NCBI GenBank assembly: GCA_022747635.1
Contig: JAKTNV010000001.1
Location: forward strand, 29,739,990 to 29,803,989
Source of the DNA: Hetaerina americana
Taxonomy: Eukaryota; Arthropoda; Insecta; Odonata; Calopterygidae
DNA: 64,000 nucleotides
Direction: 5' to 3'
Shown here: positions 22,890 to 34,055 of the stretch, one piece after another
Position numbering within the stretch: the stretch's first letter is position 1
How the letters are laid out: each line of letters begins with the position of its first letter
Notes under the pieces: model-generated
What the model saw: only the letters and a program-made list of their open reading frames with translations
Told to the model about the DNA's origin: nothing
Database searches by the model: none
Made by a program: the position numbers and the translations under genes

Positions 22890-23616
22890 TATATTCCAAA
22901 CACTTGATGACAATAAAATGTTTCACTTCAACAAATTACTTTCATTGGTTTTTTAGGCAAAATACTCATAATATTCATATGCATGCTGCATACCTATCGA
23001 TGGTTTGAAAAGGAAAAATCTAAAATTATAATATGGACTCATTAAATAAAGATTAGTAACAGAAATTCATATTCCTATCTACACTTAAATAGTGTTGGTG
23101 GTAGTAAATTAGGCAATAGGGTAATTTGTGCTGAAATGGATGGTAGGTCAAATTTTGCTGAAGACATAAATAACATTACAAAAGAATTATAGTAATATTT
23201 GAATCCGTTTTATATTTAGTTCTTAAGATAAACACATATTGGTGACCAAAATATATTCTGGTATATTAGGTGAGTTTTTTCCAAAGAGATTTAAAGGAGA
23301 AGCATTGTGTTTTCCATGCTCATGTCAGCATCAGGTTTAGTTTTTGGACTAAATGTTTAACCTATTGGAAAATTTTTTCAAGCATCACTTTTATCCTTGT
23401 AGCCTTATTGTTATTTTACATTCACTGGGTTTTAGTGCTGGGCTACAATTCTGAGCTCATTTTATATATGATGACAAATTAATAATGAAGGAAAGGTTAA
23501 TAAAAAATTTATTAAATAACCCCAGATTATGATATAAAAATCAACTGAAAAATACATTCAGACCAACCTTTCCCAATCCAATTGTACTTTTAAAAATCAT
23601 TCGACTTGGAGGTGTA

Positions 23617-26600
23617 TTAGTAGCAATGAAATAATTTTTCCATTGAACATGGTACCCAAGAGGTATGGTGAGGAATGCAAGGTCTAGAAGATGAATCCTG
23701 AAAAAAATTACATCCAGATATATTTAAATGCATCCATAGTGATTTCTTATCATGAGCTATGTAAATAAACACAATTCAAATTTTTTCAAAATAAAGACCG
23801 TTACCTACCTCTTGACTTTCATATGCTTTACCTGAGATTTTACGCTCACTTAGTTCAAATTTCACCTTGACACAATCAAATGCTATTCGTAATGATCATC
23901 ACCAATTTAGCATATAAAACTTAAATGCAATGCAGTGCACAGAGCTAATCATGCAAATACAGGGTGCATCAACATAACGTCCTTTTTTAAAGCATTTTGC
24001 GTTTGAAAAAAGGAAGTTATGTTTCCGCAGCCTAAATTACTAAATGGACAACATTACTCAGACAAAGATCCTATTATTCATATAAATACAGAAATCTCTA
24101 AAAAAAATAATTTTTGTGACTTTATGGAATTGTTTAACATAGAAAAAGTTTGCTTTTCATAGATTTCTTCTATCATCAGAAAAAGTACCATTTGGCGAGG
24201 AGCAATTTCATTTTTACATAACCAATATAATTACAGAAAAGCACATGTTACCTCACAACAGGTTGTACTTATATCACACTTAGATGGGGGTGCTCGGGGT
24301 CAATCATAGACATAACCTTCATTATCCGTACATCAGGTGTTAATTTTCCTCTGCTGCTTGGAATAATCCTTAAGAGAATGATGGATTGTTAACTTTCAGA
24401 TCAATGCCTTTGCTGCACAGCTATTGTAATGGTAAATATGTGTAGAACAGATTCACATGAATAAGAAATGTTAAGTGCAGCCAATTTTTTTCATCTCATT
24501 GGTAAAATATTGGGGCTTAAAATGTGATGGCACTCTTCCTATTAGCCCTCATTGAAGGTGCTACCTTCCATGGACCTCTTTTTCTGTGATAGTAGGGCAT
24601 ATCTTCAGAAAAAAAAAACAAAATTAGGGATAAGTGTATATAGTAATATATAAAATAATAACACATGGAAAAATGGATCCATGCTGAAGTAAGATTTAGA
24701 GATATTTTTAGCCTCTTCTAGAGATCAGCAAATGATATCATAATATCTAAAATGAATCCTTATCTAGCATATAAATCACTTTTTTTCATTCTTAATCAAA
24801 TAACTTTGGTTCTATTTTTACGATATAATTGCATAAATCTGGCCAGATTACTATACCTTGATTTCTTTCGATAAGAATATGAATAAAGTACTTACAGTAA
24901 AATAGTACCTTAAGCATATTATCATATGAAAATGACTTCAAACATTCCTTTGGTGCCATCTATTATTCCATGAATGAATGCATCTGGAAAATATCTGAAA
25001 TGCATGAATAGCATGGACACAGATTATGAGGAATTTGAAGATATGATAAATCATCTTTGGGGCTAGCATTTGTTGAAAAGGATGCTTCCTTTTCTCAGTC
25101 TTCAAACTGAAAATATTTAGCAAATCCACTAACTGTGAGGTAGTCCTTGAGTTTGCAGATTATAGATACCCATGCCTATGACATGAATTGCCTCTAAAAC
25201 AAGCATGTTACAGGAACAGGGGAGATCAAAAAACTTGTACTGGTAAATGAAGACACTATTAAGAATAACAAATTTTTCAATTATTAATACTTTAATCAAA
25301 CTTATGACTGAATTTTATCCACAGATTTATGAAACTTAACATTGAAATGAAAGCACTTAAACTTTTAATACAGAAAATATACTACACTAAAAACATTTTA
25401 GTAAATTAACCACATCTTGTTTACCTTCTATCAATCACAACCTATGAACTTAACTGAACCACTATTCATCATCTCAAAAAAATGATATAGTGGTTAGCAT
25501 TTAACATCAAACCACAACAAACATTACTCTTTAACAATCACAAAATTTTAACACCAATATATGTTGGATAAAAGCTGAACAAGTTTAAACATATAGGTTT
25601 CACCGAAGAGTTTCTAGCCTGAGAAAATAAAGCAGACCAAAGAGCAAGGAATTCAGCAACCGAGGAGTGACTGTGACTTCAGAACATGCGCATCTATGTG
25701 TAAGTTGCACAGCCATACTATGAGACAATTAAACATAAAATATGGGTAAATTGAAACGGTACCATGAAAAATTCAGTGAGCAATATTCAAGACATGGTCC
25801 CAAGTTCCACTTTACAAGATCCATCTCTAATCCTTTTTGTTTACCATTCTCTTTAAAATGCTATCAATTCTAAATGCTCTCACTTTCCACTCTGCTCTTA
25901 ATAAATGGCATTGTCTCCCAAAAATTCCAACGTACAAAACATGTGCATATTCATTTATATGAGCATCTCCTCAAGTGCAGGTGTGACAAAATAGTCAATG
26001 ATAAGCGTTAAGAACCTGATTTGTACAAAGGACAATTAAGACCTTTACTAACATCAGTAAACCCTTTATATACCCAACAAGTCTGGGTTAACACAATCTG
26101 GTGATGTTAATGATGGGTATAGACAAAAGTCTGAGCTCACAACAAACATTATATGGCCCATTAGTAGGCTTCTACACAGAAGTAGAAAACAGGGAGGTAG
26201 ATATGATGTCTCAAAGGTCATATGGTGCTCTTATAGCTTGCTTACAATGGTGATTTGAGCTTTAATCACAGTAAACAGCAGTTTATTAATTGTAGCTGTC
26301 ACACAGCCATCCACACTTATTATTAACATAAAAAAATGAGCCATTTGCACAGCAGAAAAAGCATCCAGTTTCCAGATGAGCAGTAATCGAAGGAAATGGC
26401 TGCCACCTTTGAGTATGAAATTTCAAGAGAACATCCGTCAAAAATTTTACATTAAAATCCTAAGACCAAGAGAACCATGATTTGTTTCGTGGAGTGGATG
26501 GGCTGGTGATGGCGGCCGTTTCCTCACTATCACCAGCGGATAGGATGGCTGCACCAACACCAACTTCATCACCAGTGTGATCTAATGTCAGCTCAGCTTC

Positions 26601-28642
26601 AGGCCTCCCTATGGTCAAAATATAAAAATTTTTCCATTAAACGCCTAACAGGATCAAATGCCAAGTTATCAAAATGTATGATTATGGCAACTCCATGGTT
26701 AATAGACACTGGAGGAAACCCAGGGAACACGAGGATGTTACTCTCCCTCAGCATTGTTTTATTAGTGTAAATCTTGGTTTCACAATGGCAACAAGAAACA
26801 TATTATTCCATCTGAGAGACACACATCAGCCATGCATGCACATCTTTAGTCCAGAATTGCATGATTATAAGAGAAGAGGAAGTTAAAATTAATGATGAAG
26901 TGCTCACAACACTGAAAAATAGAAACAACATACAATACACTCTTGGTAACTGGATGAAACTGGATACAGGCCTTTGCACAATAAAACTAGAGCTCAAAAT
27001 TAATTAACTCATAACCCTATGTTTACTACCTATCATATTCTTAAAAAGATATAAGGAAAATGGATAGGAACACATAAAAGACAAACACAGGAGAGGTGGG
27101 GAAGGCAGAATCAAGCAGATCACACGTGCAAACATATTCCCTTGACCTGGACTTAAACCACGGATCTTTCAACTAGCTGGGCCGATGTTTGAGTCACTTG
27201 AGCCATCAAGGAAACATAATTTACACTGAAATCTACTGGGGGTTTATGCAACCAAGAGCCCCGATTCTTTGGCCAGGAGGTGATGTTAGGGAGCTGTTTC
27301 ACCCACCAAAGGAGAAATGGACGACACAAGAGGAAAGGACAAGTTCCGGTCAAGTAAATATTTTTTCACTTGTTATCTACTTGATTCCGCCTTTCCCACC
27401 TCCCCTGTGTTTGTCTTTTAACTGTTACCATCCCTCTTCCAAATATCTATTTCCATAGCAATGAATATTTGTTGGCCATACGGTGGGTTTACATGTTTGA
27501 ATACATATATAATGTAGTAATTTCCTTACCAAATAAACTTTGGATTTTCTACATTTGATCAAGTAATAAGACAAGAAGTTGGAGGATCAGGAGGGTATTG
27601 AAACAACAAAATAATAAGGTACCTGAAGTTCTTTGGGACGACAATAGGTTATGTTTGATAATAGGTTATATTTAGTTATCTCAAAGCCAGAAATAACCTC
27701 AGAAAAGAGCCACTCCACAAGCGTTATATCCAAATAATACATGTTAATACCAATGAATTAATTTCTCAAAATAAGTTAATATTTCAAAAGTTATTAATTT
27801 TTGTTTTTACACCAAAATTACACAATATGACACAAGCCTTTCATATTGTTTACAAGATGAATAGCAAAGGATAGAAGCAAAGAAGTATACACATTTAGTG
27901 AAATGTAAATTTAAGGAGAGGTTGGCACCCTGGCAGCTTTGGTAGTAGTGTTAGTGGAGGCGCCCGACAGCTGAGGTCATTTGCGCCATGGGGGATGAAC
28001 AGGAAAGGATGAAGGGTGGAGAGAAACCTGGCATTGGCATTAGCCTGCTCTTTATGAAAGGCGCCAAGGGGTCAACAGCTTAACGTCCCATCCAACGGAC
28101 GGCATACTCACTCAAAGTGCTCTCCACAAAGCACCTCAAGTAGGGATTGAGATATCTCAGGAAAACATTCAACATCGCCGGGATTTGAACCCGGGCCCTC
28201 TGGGTGGGAAGCCAGTACGATAGCCACCGCACCATCTCGATCCCCTCTATCTGGCATCTACAATGAATGTACTTCCAATTTCACTTAATTTTGCTTATCA
28301 TCCTTCTAAATGTAATCTAGAGACAGATGTGGCCTGCAGTAGGTGAGGTGATAGATAAACAGCATAAAAATCTTCTTAGATAATTTGAAATTCATGAGTC
28401 CAAAAAATAGAGCTTCAAAAATGCTTAAAATAAGGAATCTAGGAAATTTCTTCTTATATTTATAATTAACTATTTAGTTAATTAACTATTCCATTTCATC
28501 TACCCATTAGAATCCTATGCAAACTGACCTCATAAGCTATTAATTACTTTTTTATTCAAGTTTATGAAGGAAGAAGCACTTACTGTCCCAAGTGACAAAA
28601 TATGAAAATAAATGCCTGTAGTCTTGATGTTTCTCTGGTCAA
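23617..28642 (-). CDS. Unrecognised multi-exon gene (partial model)
   Basis: I do not recognise this protein. Small minus-strand exons chain with matching phases. They are 28642-28584 (second frame, reads DQRNIKTTGIYFHILSLGT; donor GTAAGT), 24959-24909 (APKECLKSFSYDNMLK), 24602-24565 (ICPTITEKEVHG), 24368-24280 (IIPSSRGKLTPDVRIMKVMS, then MIDPEHPHL), 23882-23809 (FDCVKVKFELSERKISGKAY, then ESQE; donor GTAGGT) and terminal 23697-23617 (SRPCIPHHTSWVPC... then TAA). Phases are 0/0, 0/0, 2/2, 1/1, 0/0. The weakest border is the GTGTGA donor at 24279. If it is skipped, translation ends at TAA 24271-24269, giving an alternative C-terminus. A possible upstream exon at about 29746-29690 reads ERDLIFIIKLPKKNKY. 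No signal peptide, membrane span or catalytic motif is visible. The 5' end was not found. Confidence 0.55.
26460..26608 (-). CDS. Candidate terminal coding exon, unknown protein
   Basis: The minus strand has acceptor TTTGACCATAG at 26609 and a clean 48-codon frame, starting RPEAELTLDHTGDEVGVGAA and ending RNKSWFSWS then TAG at 26462-26460. The amino-acid mix is protein-like and acidic, and the base composition is richer in GC than its surroundings. Entry is in phase 1, unlike the phase-0 chain around it. It is therefore either the 3' end of a separate gene or an alternative last exon of the 23.6-28.6 kb gene. An AATAAA on the minus strand lies near 26285. The upstream partner exon was not found. 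Confidence 0.5.
27115..27235 (-). repeat. tRNA-derived SINE family B, head fragment
   Basis: The reverse strand carries CCTTGATGGCTCAAGTGACT as the A-box region and GTGGTTTAAGTCCAGG as the B-box region, aligned to the heads at 8.99 and 48.18 kb. The body is absent or too diverged to see. Confidence 0.6.
27941..28246 (-). repeat. tRNA-derived SINE, family A, copy 2
   Basis: Inverted relative to copy 1: it opens with the complement of the ACT tail and ends ACCATCTCGATCCCC. The B box (complement of GGATTTGAACCC) is intact. A weak CTGGCANC direct repeat flanks it. It lies in the intron between exons 28584 and 24959 of the unrecognised gene. Confidence 0.9.
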
Positions 28643-28649
28643 CTTAATT

Positions 28650-30440
28650 CTCTCACAAAAAAGGCAGGAAAAGTATAATATGCTTGTACCTGGACAGTCC
28701 TACATTCAATCAAAAGCAAGCATACCAAAAGAGCAAAAAAAATTCATATGTCCAGTGATTCAAGTCTAAGATGCTGCTCCAGATCAAATGATATAGCATA
28801 TTATTCCATGTTGGCTCACTGACTAAACAAAAAGATGTTATGTTTTCGAGGGATTGGAATTTTATTTCATTAAATAAGGAAAATAGGTACAATTCCATTG
28901 TGATGTTTATATCTAACTGCAATAATGCTTTATAATGCTAAGTTTTGGGGAGAGATTTCTAGATAAATGATGTTTCTAATTGAAAGTCATTATTTGCTTC
29001 GATTTTCATCGTAGACATATGTATTTCAATTAATCTACTTTATAAGTTTTGCAAAATACTTTTCTTTTGGTTAGGGGATGGTGCCTTTAGCTACCTATTA
29101 CTCTATTTTTTAATAAAGTAGGATTAAAATATCAAAGTTTTACTGCACACATATTCATAAATTATGTGACTAAGGATCAGTCCGAAGAGATAACCACCAT
29201 CACAGTTAGGTCTTTCTATGAGCATAGGATGACAATTTTGACCGGTCTATTGTGGGCATAAAAAACCCATATTTGTCCAAGAAAACTGACTCCTCATTTA
29301 AAGTTGCTCATAGAGCATCTCAGTTATAGAACATATGGACCAAGAGTAAGGAAACATTTCTGAGTGGAGACGAGACACTTATAGACAACACAATAAATGA
29401 AAGGGGAATTTAAAATGACTACGTACATGTGATCACAATGAGACAAGGGGTGCATGTCAGTATTAGACTCAATAAAGTACTGGAAACAGGTTCTTTCATC
29501 ATTAGAGAATTATTCTTCATAAATTAGTACCACTACATAATTACCCTCCCTAAATTAGTACAACTAAGAATTACTGTCCCTAAATTAGTAAATTTGCATG
29601 AAACATATCGGTACATGTTAGTTTTCAAGGCTATATAAGATTTGAAATTATCAGGAAATACCTCTAAAAGTGGTGATTTCCCAAATATTTTACACAATAT
29701 TTGTTCTTCTTTGGCAGTTTAATGATGAAAATGAGGTCTCTTTCCACTGCCTGAAATTTCATTTATAGTAAAAGAGGATTCAAAATCATATTCACTAAAA
29801 TTACTGAAGCAAAAAATTCATTACACAAAATTATCCCACATTGTCTTGTTTGGAATGCATTTCTATTGATTTACTGTTAAGTAAGTGGCAAACTATAAAT
29901 CTGATATTCTACACAGATGAAAAATACTAGAGACTGTAGAATAATTAAATGCATTATTTATAACTTTCAATGGACAAAAATGCTATAGAAAGGTAAAAAT
30001 ATTTTATAATTCAATGCATGCCTATAAATAGTCCAAATAACGAGTAAATAGGGAATAGGTAAAAATTATAACATTGGCATTTTTTAATGAAACCATTGAT
30101 TATATTTCAATGTACGAGTAACTATGCATTGATAAAACACTAATTGTTCTACTACACTTCATACATGTGAAAGTATTATGTGGTTAATTTCTACATGGTC
30201 ATGGTCATTTCTTGCCTCCCACAATCATCCTTTTCACAAAAGATCAGTTTATTGGCATAAACCAACATTAACTTCAAGGTTTGCACCAGGTCCTGTCATA
30301 TTGGTCAAGATATAATCCTTCCCAGAGTGTAATGACTCCATTTTTCTGCGGTCTAATCTGTTGACAATACTTTACTTTTAGATGTGAATTTGAATAGTGC
30401 TCATTTTATGTATATATAATAAACATCATATATAACAAAG
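28650..30440. other. Mostly non-coding; one weak exon candidate
   Basis: Apart from a possible minus-strand exon at about 29746-29690 (acceptor AAATTTCAG, frame AVERDLIFIIKLPKKNKY), nothing supported was found. Composition is AT-rich and intron-like. Confidence 0.3.
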
Positions 30441-30447
30441 TACAAGG

Positions 30448-31140
30448 GCCCCTCAGAAAGTAGAACCAGTTTGTGCTGCATAGAGCACTTGCACTGTGTC
30501 GCAAGTATGCAACATGGTATTCCTTCCCTGGCCCCTCCGAATCTCCCACGAGACCAAAGACAATGTTTCAAGAGTATTCCTCCCCTGGCTCTTAAGTTGG
30601 GTATAAAAGCCCTGGTCGCATGGCGAAAAGCAGTCAGCTGGTTACCTGGCGGTGACCAGTAAGACACGGTGCTTCAGCCATGTTGCGCATGTCGCGACAG
30701 CATGTCCTATTGCTGACTCAACTTTGGACGAGGGCTCTGCCTAGGTTACGAGTTTCGTGACGCATCCATCCTGGCTTATCCCTTCCTTTTTGACAGAGGA
30801 GGGCTCTGCCTAGGTTACATGTTTCGTGACTGCATCCACCTTGCCTTATCCCTTCCTTTCCAATGGATAAGGGCTCTGCCTAGGTTACGTGTTTCGTGAC
30901 TGCGTCCACCCTGCCTTTACCCTTACCCAGATAATGTTCTGCCATTTAAATGCTGTCCACACTCGCGTTGATTCATCGAGGGTCTAGCCATCCATAAATT
31001 CCTTATACTTATGTAAATGGTGTAATATGACTGATGTTGTATAATATACGATCATTTGGGTAAGACTCGGTGTATTTATTCTGACCTTCCCCGATACCCT
31101 TTGTGTCGTACGAGAAATGCCCCTTGCAACAATTGCAAGT
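30448..31140. repeat. GC-richer repeat-like block with TATA box and a 70-bp tandem array
   Basis: Three tandem units of about 69-70 bp (30731-30799, 30800-30869, 30870-30938) each begin AGGGCTCTGCCTAGGTTAC and contain TTTCGTGAC and TTATCCCTTCC. Upstream at 30602 is TATAAAAG, with an initiator-like AGTCAGC about 30 bp on. The layout resembles a solo LTR or a retroelement 5' end. No clean TG...CA ends or target-site duplication could be fixed, so the identity is open. Confidence 0.55.
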
Positions 31141-31807
31141 AGCCATCACTCATTCTCAAACACCTTCAGTTGTTTTCTCACCGTGTGTGAAGTGTTGTAA
31201 AGCTGTAAACGTAATTGAAGCTTAACAAGCCCATACAATTATGTATTGTTCTATGGCAAATAAATCTATCAATGCTGCCATTTATTTTGTTGTTTCTCCA
31301 AGTGTTTATCAAATTTAAGAAAATTGAAAACCCCGCCATTTGTGTAGCCATGGCTATGATCAGATTTCTCAACATAAGAAATGTGTGACCATTTAATATC
31401 CACCATCAATTAAAGGAGGCTTATAATGACAATGTTATTGATAAGTCACTTCTTTGGCAATCGTGTCAAAACTACAACTTGGGGAGGGAGAACATCCATA
31501 ATGATGACAGCATTCAGGGCACCAGTCCATCATTATGGATGAACCACTGAGTTCAGTTGATCAACTCAGAAAACTTCAATCAGTGGATAACACTTGATGA
31601 AATCAGTGAACAGTTCTCTACACAGAATTATTCATGAATTTGCCAAATACCAACTTATGTATGTACTCTTTTGTGGAACTGCAATATCCATTGTTTTTAG
31701 CTACATGGTGTAATAAGCCCATATTTTTGAGCCTTCAAAGGCTCCTTTATCCTTTATCCTTCCACTAAATTTTCTATTTGCTTAATTTGACTTGAACCAA
31801 TCATTGA

Positions 31808-32115
31808 GGGATCGGGATTGCGAGGTGGCTAACGTACAGGCTTCCCTCCATGAGGGCCCGGGATCGAATCCTGGGGGCAGCAGATTTTTTTCAGTGATAC
31901 CCTGATCCCTACTTGAGGTGCTTTGTGGAAAGCACTTTGAGTGAGTATGATGTCTGTCAGAAGGGATGTTAAACTGCGGACCCCTTGGCACCTTTTGATA
32001 AGAGTAGGCTAATGCCGACGCTGGGTTCCTCTCCACCATTCCTTTACCATCCATCCCTAATGGCGCAAATGACCTTAGCTGTCAGTCTCCTCCCCTAAAA
32101 CTACTACTAATACTG
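31808..32115 (+). repeat. tRNA-derived SINE, family A, copy 3, nested in a LINE
   Basis: It has full-length head, body and ACT tail. The 11-bp target-site duplication CCAATCATTGA is perfect at 31797-31807 and 32116-32126. It interrupts the LINE fragment that continues at 32.12 kb. Confidence 0.95.
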
Positions 32116-32126
32116 CCAATCATTGA

Positions 32127-32400
32127 CTTTGAGTCTATTAATAGGATGACATGATCAACTGCATCAATAGACCACGTCAGGTTCATAAAAATACAGATGG
32201 AGAACTCATCCTTATCCAGAGCTGATAGAATCATTTCAATCAACTGTGCCAATGTGGGTTGGGTACTTTTCCCTTCCATAAAGCCAAATTGGGCTTTAGT
32301 GAAAATATTGTTCTCAATTAAAAAGAGTAATCCATTTCTTATCATTATTTTGATATTTTTGTTATACTTTCACAGTCTCATTACAGTCTGACACTCATCT
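32127..32400 (-). repeat. LINE reverse transcriptase fragment
   Basis: The minus strand reads KAQFGFMEGKSTQPTLAQLI, then FSICIFMNLTWSIDAVDHVI. These correspond to the conserved QFGFR-GKST and the palm motif DLTKAFDTVDH, with the catalytic Asp changed to Asn in this dead copy. It is distinct from the family at 1-2720. Confidence 0.85.
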
Positions 32401-33112
32401 TATGTATTTCTAATGCCAACTTATTCTCAATTGTCACAAAAGTTAATCAAGCATGGAAAAAAGAGATAACTGATTACAGAAACCATTTTTAAAAATAAAG
32501 AAAATACAGGATTTTCTCATAAATCACTTCATCAACATCACAAGCAACTGAAAAAGAGCACAATTGCTGCTGTAGTCTGGAAAATGTCACGACACAAGCA
32601 TATCTTTTGATACCCTATACCTATTGGACATCCAAATTGTTATCTATATTCTTATATAAACAGCCAGCCAGTGTTCAGTGATCAATTACCTCGCAGATAT
32701 TTCCCTAATGGCCCTTCTGTCCTCAGTAATCCTGAGAAGTGCAACTCACTACCATCATTTACACTTCCGTAACTTCTCTCTGGATTATGTCAGGTCTCTC
32801 TTGGCATTTACTCCCCAACTGATCACTGTGCATAGCATGATAAAAAGTTTTTCATAAAATGTACATGCAACTATAGGCCATCTGAAATTGTTTTCCCTTT
32901 TCCAGGATTGAATGCCTTTACATATAACATGGTCGAATGATCTCTTTCATTGTGTCAGCCATTGACTGTCAAGCACAAAATGTTCATCAATCTTTAGATT
33001 TCCATCAATCTGTAAAGCAATGATGAAACACCTCCTTGACTTCGACCCATTCCCAACTCCTGCTGCCGTGATCTTTCTCCCCCCTCTAATTTTTTTCGGA
33101 CCTCCCATTCCT

Positions 33113-33414
33113 AGTGGTAGTAGTTTTTAGGGGAGGCAACCAACTACTGAGGTCATTTGCACCATAGGGGATGGACAGGAAAGGATGAAGGGTGGAGAGA
33201 AACCTGGCATCAGCATTAGCCTACTCTTTACAAAAGGCGCCAAGGGGTCCGCAGTTTAACGTCCCATCCGACGGACGACGTACTCACTCAAAGTGCTCTC
33301 CACTAAGCACGTAGGGATCGAGATACCGCTGAAAAATATTCAACACCGTTGGGATATGAACCCATGCCCTCTGGGTAGGAAGCCAGTACGTTAGCCCCCA
33401 CACCATCTCGATCC
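33113..33414 (-). repeat. tRNA-derived SINE, family A, copy 4
   Basis: Inverted copy with a 12-bp perfect target-site duplication, CCTCCCATTCCT, at 33101-33112 and 33415-33426. Both the internal promoter region and the ACT tail are recognisable. Confidence 0.95.
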
Positions 33415-34055
33415 CCTCCCATTCCTTTGCCACTCATTATTTTCTCTCTCATTTATGTAAACTGAGCTTCATTTTTATGTGGTGCTATTATTTGTTTTCC
33501 ATTATTAATTCACCATTTATTTTTCTTTAAAATTTGTTCACTGTAATTGGTGTGATGCTGTTTTTGGACTACATGTTTTAATAAATAAATAAAAATTCTG
33601 GATAATTGTACCTTTGCCCTGTAGTGTGATTGCCTATTCTTCAGCATCTCAGATTAATTTTAGTTTTTCACATTTCATAAAGACAGACTACTTTCCAACT
33701 ATTCATGTTATTAACTCAAATAAAAGATCAGCAAATTATCACATGGAATATTTGAATCCTGTAAATGTAGCCACTGTAAAACATGTACAATCGATTCAAG
33801 CACAACACATTGGTGTAAGTGTGTTAGCTAGTGCCGGCTAGCCTTGAACAGCAAACAACAAAATGAGGCACTTCCCCTCTCAAAATCTCATGCCCTTCTC
33901 AAGGGCCGGGGACACAGAGGAGGGAGGAAGTACCTCTACCACAGAGGGTTCTGAGAAGGGTAGAGAGGTAAGGGAGGGAGATTACCTCACGCAAGACGCA
34001 TGCTGACTTTTTAAGCAGTGGCATTTGAGAAAACAGGTGCAGGCCATCCATAGAT

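Noticed and set aside
30681..31131. Solo LTR with TGTTG...CAACA ends
   Set aside because: The ends look right, but flanking bases (AGCCA and ATTGC) do not form a target-site duplication.
31490..31700. Mariner N-terminal fragment (WITLDEISEQFS)
   Set aside because: Only one short stretch resembles a transposase HTH; no ends or catalytic motifs.
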